A DNA stretch of 64,000 nucleotides from Ottelia alismoides (Eukaryota; Streptophyta; Magnoliopsida; Alismatales; Hydrocharitaceae), in the NCBI GenBank assembly GCA_037367405.1, contig JAZKJV010009616.1, positions 310,001 to 374,000 on the forward strand. The letters are read 5' to 3'. Positions 56,782 to 64,000 of this stretch are shown one piece after another. The notes beneath the pieces were generated by a model. The model was not told the DNA's origin. It made no database searches and saw only the letters and a list, made by a program, of their open reading frames with translations. A program made the translations under genes and the position numbers. The number at the start of each line of letters is the position of its first letter. The stretch's first letter is position 1.

Positions 56782-59700
56782 TCAGATAGGTTGGGTTGCT
56801 ACTGTAAAAGAACTCCCAATGGGTCTCAGTCCCATCCCAAGCCTAGACTTTAGGACTAAAGATCTATCAAGTCCCTTAGTCAACGGATCTGCCGTGTTGT
56901 CTTTGGATCCAACAAAATCCACAGCCAACACTCCTCGAGACACCAAATCCCTTAACGTCTTAAGTCTGATTTGTATGTCTCCTTGTTTTCTGATTGAACT
57001 TTGAACTCTTGATCTTGGCAATTGTGGTCATATTATCACAATGTACCGAGATCGCATGAACAGGCTGACCTACCATGGGAAATTCAGACAGAAGTTCCCT
57101 TAGCCATTCAGCCTCAATTCCAGTGGTGTCCAAAGCACACAACTCGGCCTCAAAAGTGGATCGAGCTAGAATGGTTTGTTTCACAGACCTCCAAGAGACT
57201 ACACCGCCTCCAAGGGTAAATGCATACCCTGTGACACCATTACTCTCAAACTCCTCTATTTTCCCTATCCAGCTTGCATCATTGTATCCTTCTAGTACAG
57301 ATGGATGTCTACCATAATGCAAACTAAGGGAAATAGTTCCCTTCAAGTACTTCAGTACCCGATCCAAAGCCTCCCAGTGAGTACGGTCAGGACAGCTAAT
57401 GTATCTACTCAGCTTTGCAACCGAGAATGAAATATCAGGTCTCGTGCAATTTGCAAGAAACATTAAACTTCCTATCACTTGTGAATACCTTAGCTGGGCT
57501 ACAGGTACTTCACTTTTATTCTTAAACAGTGTTTTGGATGAATCAAAAGGAGTGCTTACAGCTTTGCAATCTTGATATCCAAATTTCTCAAGTACATTCT
57601 CAACATAGTGAGATTGAGAAATTACAATCCCATCAACTGACCTTGTCAGTTTGAGACCCAAGATCCCATCAGCAACACCCATGTCCTTCATCTCAAACTT
57701 TCTACTCAAGAAAGCCTTAGTCTCATTAATAATCATCATATGTGATCCGAACAACAATATGTCATCAACATATAGGCACAAGACAATACACTCATCACCT
57801 TTCACTTTGGAATAGACACTTGTCGGATTCATGAACCTTAAAGCCACATGATAAAATAGTCTTGTCAAATTTTTCATGCCACTGCTTGGGTGCTTGTTTC
57901 AATCCGTAAAGGGATTTGACAAGCTTGCAAACCTTTTCCTCATTCCCAGAAGTCACAAGCCCATCCGGTTGATCCATATAGATATCTTCCTCAAGTTCGC
58001 CATGCAAGAAGGCGGTCTTCACATCCATTTGGTGGATAGAGAGATCATATACAGATGCCAATGCTATGAGCATCCGGATTGTAGTCATCCTAGTCACAGG
58101 GGAATAGGTATCAAAATAATCGATACCTTCCTTTTGCCTAAAGCCCTTGGCAACTAATCTGGCTTTTTTTTTCAATTGATCCGTCAGGTCTAAGCTTTCT
58201 CTTAAACACCCACTTGTACCCAATAGTAGAGCACCCTTTGGGTAAATCAACCAACTCCCAAGTTCCATTAGCCATAATGGAATCCATCTCAGATTTGATA
58301 GCTTCCTTCCATTATTTTGCTTCAGATGAAGCCATGGCTTCCTTGTAACTTGGTGGATCACCCTCGATCTAGTAGATAACGAAGTCGCTACCCAGATCCT
58401 TGGCTATCTGAGGTCTTTTACTCCTCCTTGGCTCAATCTCTTCAGAAAAATCATTGGGTTCAGGTTGAGTCTCACCCCCCACATTCGTTATTCTTTCCAC
58501 TTGATCTGGAATAGATCCTGATGTAGAGGCGCCCTCAATGGTCAGATTTTGAGGAATCCCAGTCTTCAACGGAAAGACATCCTCAAAGAAGGTAGCATCA
58601 CGGAGTTCAACAATAGTGTTGACATCTATGCCCGGTATCTCGGACCGAATTACCAAGAACCTATATGCATAGCTATTTTCCAGGTAACCTAAGAAGACCG
58701 CATCAACAGTTTTAGGATCAAGTTTCTTTCTCTTGTGTTCTGAGACTAAAACCTTAGCGAGACAGCCCCACACTTTGAGATATCTTAAACTTTGATTTCC
58801 TATTTCTCCAAAGTTCAAAGGGACATTTCTCCATATGTCTCGGAGGAACCCTATTCAGAATATGGCAAGCTGTATTCAAGGCTTCTCCCCACATATAGGT
58901 TGGAAGTCTAGAACTCTGTAGGAGAGCAATGATCAAGTCAGTTAAGGTTCTATTTTTCCGTTCTGCTATCCCATTTGATTGCGGTGAATATGGGGCCGTA
59001 ACTTCATGAACTATGCCAAAAGATTTGCATTGTTCATCAAATAAGTTAGAGGTATATTCATCTCCTCTATCTGACCTAATGCGTTTAAGTACTTTTCCTA
59101 TTTGTGTCTCAGCCTCATTATTAAAGATAAGAAATTTCTTTAAGGCTTCATCCTTGGTTTTCATCAGATATACATAGCAGTATCTACTGCCATCATCTAT
59201 AAAGGTGATAAAGTATTTCTTATTATCTCGGGTCAACACACCATTAAACTCACAGATATCCGTGTGCACTAGATCCAAGATCTCACTATCTCTAGAGACG
59301 GACCGAAAAGACTTCCTAGGTGTCTTAGCTTGCACACATATTTCACATTTTTGAGTTTTATCAATAGTGTGTTTAAGGATCAAATCTAAATTCATCATTC
59401 TTTTAATTGAATTTAGGTTTACATGCCGCAATCTATCATGCCACAGATCACAAGATTCTAGATTATTCACAACATGAGACACAGAACTAGAACATTCAGA
59501 AATCAAAATATTCAATTCATTAATGTTTACTGAATCACGTCTAATTCTAAATAACAAATCAAAATCAGCCAAATAGCCTTTTCTATAAAAAATGTCATGT
59601 CTCAGAATAACAACTTTATTACATTTAAAGTTTAATTCAAAACCATTTCTAACTAAGATAGAGCCAGATAACACATTCTTCTTGATGTCAGGAACATGCA

Positions 59701-60765
59701 GCACCCTGTGCAACGTCTAGACACGTCCAGAGGAGAACCTCAAGTTGACTTGTCCCGACCCTAGCACCCTCGCTGCAGAATCGTTCTCCGTCTTCACAGT
59801 CCCACCGCTGCAGGTCTGATAAGAAGAAAACAACGTTCTGTCAGAACATATATTTACATTGGCTCCCGTATCCACGAGCCACTCATTTGGATCATGGATA
59901 TTGTATAGTTCAGGTTTTACAGAGACATACCCCTCGCTAGCCCCGAGTCCCATAGTGATCATGTTCACTTGTGGACTCCCGTATGTAGCCTTAGGTTGAG
60001 CCTTCAAGGACGGACAGTCCTTCTTCCAATGGCCAACCTGATTACAGTGCCAGCAGGGTTTATTCTTTACCTTTTTTTTGGATCTTACCCTTTGGTTTCA
60101 TTTTATTATTATTAGGACCCTTAGCCAGAATATCAACAAGAAGCACAGGTTTTTGTTTCATGTGTTCCTCCTCTATGGCAATTGCCACCATCAAGTCATC
60201 CATAGAAAATTTCCCCTTTCTGTATTTCAGGGTCATACTGAAGTCTTCCCACGACTTGGAGAATTTTTCTATGATGCACATGACCTGAAACTTATCTGGA
60301 AGTTTCATTTCGGCATCCTCTAAACCATGGAGCAGGAGTAGAAACTCGTGTGCCTGTTCAGAAACTGATTTTCCCTCGGCCATGAAAAAATTTAAAAAAC
60401 ATAGCTACGGAGTATTTCTCAATACCGAGATCTTCGGTATTATACTTCCGATACAAGTCTTCCCATAGCCCCTTCGCAGTTTGCGTGGACGAACAGTATA
60501 CGTCAAACAACGTGTTGGACAGAGCCAACAAGATGCAACCATGACATATACGGTCGCGTTCCTTCCATGCAGATTGCGCCTTATGGCTATCGGGTGAGGG
60601 GTTTTCTATCTCCACCGTAGGACAGTCGGTTTCAAGCATCGAGATTAACCCTATGGTGGTTAACCAGATCTTCATGCGTTGTTGCCAACGCTTAAAGTTC
60701 TGTCCACCGAATTTTTCAGGCATACCCGTCATATCTACCCTCGATTTAAACATTGTTTCCGACAT
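56782..60765 (-). pseudogene. Copia gag-pol, frameshifted
   Basis: Minus strand, start at ATG 60765 (MSETMFKSRVDMTG). Gag with FGGQNFKRWQQRMKIWL, a frame change near 60380, then a CCHC knuckle CWHCNQVGHWKKDC (about 60010-60055). Protease: WLVDTGANVNICSD (about 59840-59890). A stop near 59716 follows. GAG-pre-integrase: CDLWHDRLRHVNLNSIKRM (about 59390-59450). Integrase: DLVHTDICEFNG, IRSDRGDEYTSN and NGIAERKNRT (about 58950-59270), with acidic catalytic residues kept. RT: YSPVTRMTTIRMLIALA, MDVKTAFLHGELEEDIYM and active site LYVDDILLFG (about 57770), with frame changes near 58190 and 57830. RNase H: YNDASW, RSTFEAELCAL and HCDNMTTIAKIKSS, then ADPLTKGL after a further shift near 57010. At least six interruptions, so it cannot make a working polyprotein. 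Confidence 0.9.
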
Positions 60766-60798
60766 TCTAGAATCGGTTCGGGATATCTTCTCTAAGAT

Positions 60799-61829
60799 TG
60801 TTGTTAATAAGATTACCAAGGCATATATTAAACAGTAAATCAACGGATGCAAATGAATTAACATAGAAACATCACCGAATAAGATTATATTAATCATATG
60901 TTTCCCAATCATTATCCGATTATAATATGCAAACAGGAACCGATTAAACGAACGGAAACATAAATAAGGGCATGATCCAGAAAGGGTAAAGTAATAAACA
61001 TATTGCGACAACCAAAATGAAATAAAGATTAGTTTAGAATTCACCGAAGCGTCCATGAAATGGACTGTCCTTGGAGAATATATCGCCCCACAATACCGGT
61101 GCGTAGGGTACTTGGCGATCCGCTCCCAGGATACGACAGCTCACGATCTTCGTCGGCGCACACCAACGGGATCGTCCTCGATTGTACCTCAGAGAACTGC
61201 AGCCAAGAGAAGAAGAGGAAGACGTTCATCCGTGAGAGGAAGAACCAGAGAGAGAGAGACGGTGTGAGTGGTTTTTCTTGCGAGTGAAGAAAGACAGCGT
61301 CGGGTGAGTAATATAAAAAGAGGGGCTCGCGTGCCCTAGCGCGCGGTGACCTTTGGTTTCCGAAAACGCCCCTCAACGGGCATGTCCATTCGAATTCCAA
61401 ACCCACGGCTAAATCGAGCCGTTTGGATCAAGTCCGATTCCCAATGTGATTGTGATTAAATTAATTTGTCTAATTAATTTAATCGATCAGCTAAATGAAA
61501 CCCACAGCAAAAGTATCGAGATTCGAGATCCGAATTGACTCTCCGGAGCCGGAATCGGAGACGGAGCGGAGCGCGCACGTGTAGTCCTCCATTCCTCCTC
61601 TCTAGTATTGCTACAAGAGCTTGGGGTGTGGACTCATATACAAGTCCACCAAAAGTTTAGATCTCTAATGTATGGTACTAAACTTCTATCCAAACTCAAC
61701 CATGTTTCAAATTTGGGAATTCTCAACTTTCCCTCCAAACCATTTGATTTCCCAATTGAAACCAAATTAATGTCAATTGTAATTAATAGGTTTTCCAATT
61801 AAAACCTAAACACAATTTTTAATACAACA
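60799..61829 (-). repeat. Copia 5' LTR
   Basis: Same ends as the other LTR. The sequence just inside it on the minus strand is ATCTTAGAGAAGATATCC, not the usual TGGTATCAGAGC primer site. Confidence 0.93.
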
Positions 61830-61834
61830 TATTT

Positions 61835-62631
61835 TGGGAATCACTGAAGTTTTATGTCAGGTTTTGCAACAGAAAAATATAGATATTTTGAATGCTTCAT
61901 AACTTGTTTCATCCACAAAAGAGAATCTTCAGAAGCTACGGGACGATGGTTGGAATATCTTATTTGAGAAAATTGTATCATTTTGTCAAAAATGAAGCAT
62001 CAACATACCAGATTTGAATTCTTATTATTCTCGAAGTCGAACAAAGAATCGTGGACAAGTACAAAAGATTACATTACTACATCATTATAGAGTGGACTTA
62101 TTTACTACAGCTATTGGTTCTCAATTATCAAAGATTAACCATCGATTTAATAAAGATGCTACTAATCTTATTATTCTCAGTTCATCTTTGGATCCTATGG
62201 ATGGTTACAAATTATTCAATAGAGTTGATATATGCATATTAGTAAAGAAATTTTACCTTCTAGATCTTATAGATCAAGAAATTCTATTATTAGACAAGCG
62301 ACTGATACATTATCAATCAGGTATTACTGCACATCCTATTCTAAAAAATAATTCAAATTTGGTAGAACTCTGTCAAATGTTAGAAGAAATACAGAAGGCT
62401 GAATTTTATTATTTGGTTAGTAGGTTAATCCGCCTCGTTTTGACCTTGCCTATTTCAACTGCAACAACAGAAAAAGCATTTTCGGCAATGAAGATTGTAA
62501 AATCTAGACTTTATAATAAGATGGAAGATTATTTTCTTAGAAGTTGTTTTTTGACATACATTGAGAAAGAAGTTGCAGAAAAAATCTCTACAGATTCAAT
62601 TATTGATGGATATGACTTAAATCCACGATAA
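61835..62631 (+). pseudogene. hAT transposase pseudogene, 3' part
   Basis: Continues the reading interrupted at 55193. Two stops lie at about 61900 and 61994, then an open frame (62014-62631). It contains LNSYYSRSRTKNRGQ, DLFTTAIGSQLSKINHRF and the C-terminal hAT dimerisation signature LTLPISTATTEKAFSAMKIV followed by KSRLYNKMED (about 62440-62530). The ORF stop at 62631 probably corresponds to the natural end. Confidence 0.88.
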
Positions 62632-63300
62632 GTGCGATTTAAGTAAATTCATTTTAAGTAAACATGATATCATGCTCTTTATTTTTTTAAAAAAAAATTG
62701 ATCTAGAAAATATTTCTAATATTTAGTCCAAACGATCATCACAACAAAAATAAAAAGCTAAGTAACAAGATGGGTATATTACAGAAAGGTAGAATCGTGG
62801 ATTTCGTAAGAATATGAGTACAAATGTTACTGCAAAAAAAAGAAGATAAGCGCATAATTATCATTGCAGAATCTGGAAAGGGTACAAGCGTAAAAAAGCC
62901 CCCTGCTTTACCGCAGAATATGCAAAGTAACGTAGACGTCAACGGTGCGGGACCCACTGACATCACTTGACCAAAGTAAACAAGAGAGACCGGAATTTGT
63001 TCCTTCCCTTTCTTCTGCTCAGCGCTTAATCCAAGGAGCAATTTGTCCTGGATACGAGGCGTGCCTTTGGGACTAAATGAACAATGGTTAATTAGCAATC
63101 AATCTGGTCATTGGTGGCATTCGTTCCTTGTTGTTTTGCAGAGGAAACCCTGTGCCTGTGCCTGTGCCTGTGCTGCTAAAGTACTTGCTCCTTTTCCTTC
63201 AACACATCACTCCTCCTTGCCAAAGTTACCTCCCCTTTTTGACCGAGCAAGGTGGAGGGGAACTCGACAAAAGCAAGGCATCTTGCAGTTTTCTCCCAAC
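62632..63300. other. Intergenic stretch with a short CTGTGC repeat
   Basis: No supported coding. GTGCCT is repeated several times at about 63151-63172. Short frames on both strands lack domains. Confidence 0.45.
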
Positions 63301-64000
63301 TTTTTTTTGTTAAGTAAGCTCTATACTCAAAAAAGAAATGTACAATACGCGTCAAGGCCCTGATTACAAAAAGAAATTTTAGGCTCCAGTCCTGTGAACA
63401 TGTACGGCCAGAGCGGACAAAATCTCGGGCCCTATCTGGTCACTGCAGTAGATTGATTGTCTTTATTATCAATTCAATGGCCGTTGCGGCCAAGGGATTG
63501 CCGAGGGAGTCGAGGAAGTCCACAGCTGGTTCCTTTCCCCCCAAACAGTCCACACCGTTGCCGCAAGTGTATTAGACAAGCGGACTTGCGTAGCAACATC
63601 CAGGATGAAATTAATCCAGGTAATGAGTTCACGTAGATGCAAAGGGCCTGATCGGGGGATCGGTAGCGCGTGATCGATGCAAGCTCCCATCCAATCTGCA
63701 GAGGAAAAAACACATCTAAAGAACAAGTGGCCATGGGACTCAAGATCCATGCGACATAGATAGCAGATGCTATGCTCGCAAATTCCAAATCTAGCCAGCC
63801 TGTTAGTGGAGGGTAGCCTGTCTAGAACTGCTCTATAGAGAGTAAGCACCTTTTTTTGGGGGGTTCCTTTGGCCCAGACGCAAGGGGCCCAATCAGAGGC
63901 ATCATTGGTTGGTCGCAATAGGTTCACGACACTATTGAAAGTGAACCCCCTTGGGGAAAGAATCCATTTGTAAGGGTGGTTGTTACCGGCAATGGCAGGC
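63301..64000 (-). pseudogene. LINE 3' end with reverse-transcriptase zinc-binding (zf-RVT) domain, runs off the window
   Basis: Minus strand. From the window edge an open frame reads IAGNNHPYKWILSPRGFTF and on through KKVLTLYRAVLDRLPSTNRL and HSICYLCRMDLESHGHLFFR, the Cys/His pattern of zf-RVT found after the RT domain in plant LINEs. It ends at 63469, followed by about 160 bp and an A8 run (T run at 63301-63308), which fits a LINE 3' tail. The RT and endonuclease would lie beyond 64000. No obvious stop in the visible part, but one exon-like fragment of a LINE-derived host gene cannot be excluded. Confidence 0.7.

Larger units (their letters stand above)
55199..61829 (-). mobile_element. Copia (Ty1) retrotransposon inserted into the hAT pseudogene
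   Basis: 6.6 kb, minus strand, LTRs of 1047 and 1031 bp with ends TGTTG ... CAACA, and a perfect target duplication TATTT (55194-55198 and 61830-61834). Gag-pol lies at 56782-60765. The two LTRs are closely similar, with an extra GGAGC-type repeat near 55966 in the left one. A PPT is present; the primer site is not of the common tRNA-Met form. Confidence 0.93.

Noticed and set aside
63043..63363. 106-codon + ORF with CACACA-like residues
   Set aside because: Created by a short CTGTGC repeat; no domain, and it runs into the LINE tail.

Overview
The window is flowering-plant nuclear DNA from a repeat-dense, probably heterochromatic region. The evidence is the mix of plant-type mobile elements: Athila/Tat-like Ty3/gypsy elements with tRNA-Asp primer sites, a Copia element, a MULE with FAR1-type transposase and ULP1 protease genes, an hAT pseudogene, MITEs and a LINE end. 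I found no single-copy host gene. The species cannot be named from the sequence.

Left third (1-32114): a family of long-terminal-repeat elements with very large LTRs (about 3.1-3.4 kb), each with a GC-rich, C-rich middle flanked by AT-rich arms. A truncated LTR (1-1952, + strand) is followed by an older minus-strand LTR cut into three pieces (1957-3149, 16158-16484, 28663-29794) by two complete insertions. The first is a + strand element (3150-16157) that keeps a wrecked protease and an unknown acidic ORF but has no reverse transcriptase or integrase. The second is a minus-strand element (16485-28662, target duplication GGGAG) that keeps protease, RT, RNase H and integrase, with frameshifts, but has lost gag. 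Both carry an array of hairpin-plus-TATAGGGGGG motifs upstream of the true polypurine tract. The two are complementary in what they lack. A further minus-strand LTR relic ends at 32114.

Middle (32115-40815): AT-rich DNA with a Tourist-like MITE (33880-34245, TTA target duplication), decayed LTRs of the same large-LTR group (34732-38562) and a small Copia-type LTR with its tRNA-Met primer site (38708-38948).

Right-middle (40816-52301): the best preserved and most interesting part. Three TA-dinucleotide tracts separate a 1.06 kb non-autonomous terminal-inverted-repeat element, a 10.1 kb two-gene MULE and a 137 bp fold-back MITE. The MULE has 55 bp inverted termini (51/55 identical). On the + strand it carries a five-exon FAR1/MULE transposase of 821 codons with no visible defect. 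On the minus strand it carries a ten-exon ULP1-like cysteine protease gene whose only visible coding defect is one base in an A6 run. The small element's termini resemble the MULE's, suggesting shared mobilisation at TA microsatellites.

Right end (52302-64000): a GC-rich 295 bp insert bounded by CTAGAATA repeats; an hAT transposase pseudogene split by a minus-strand Copia element (55199-61829, target duplication TATTT); and the 3' end of a LINE running off the window on the minus strand.
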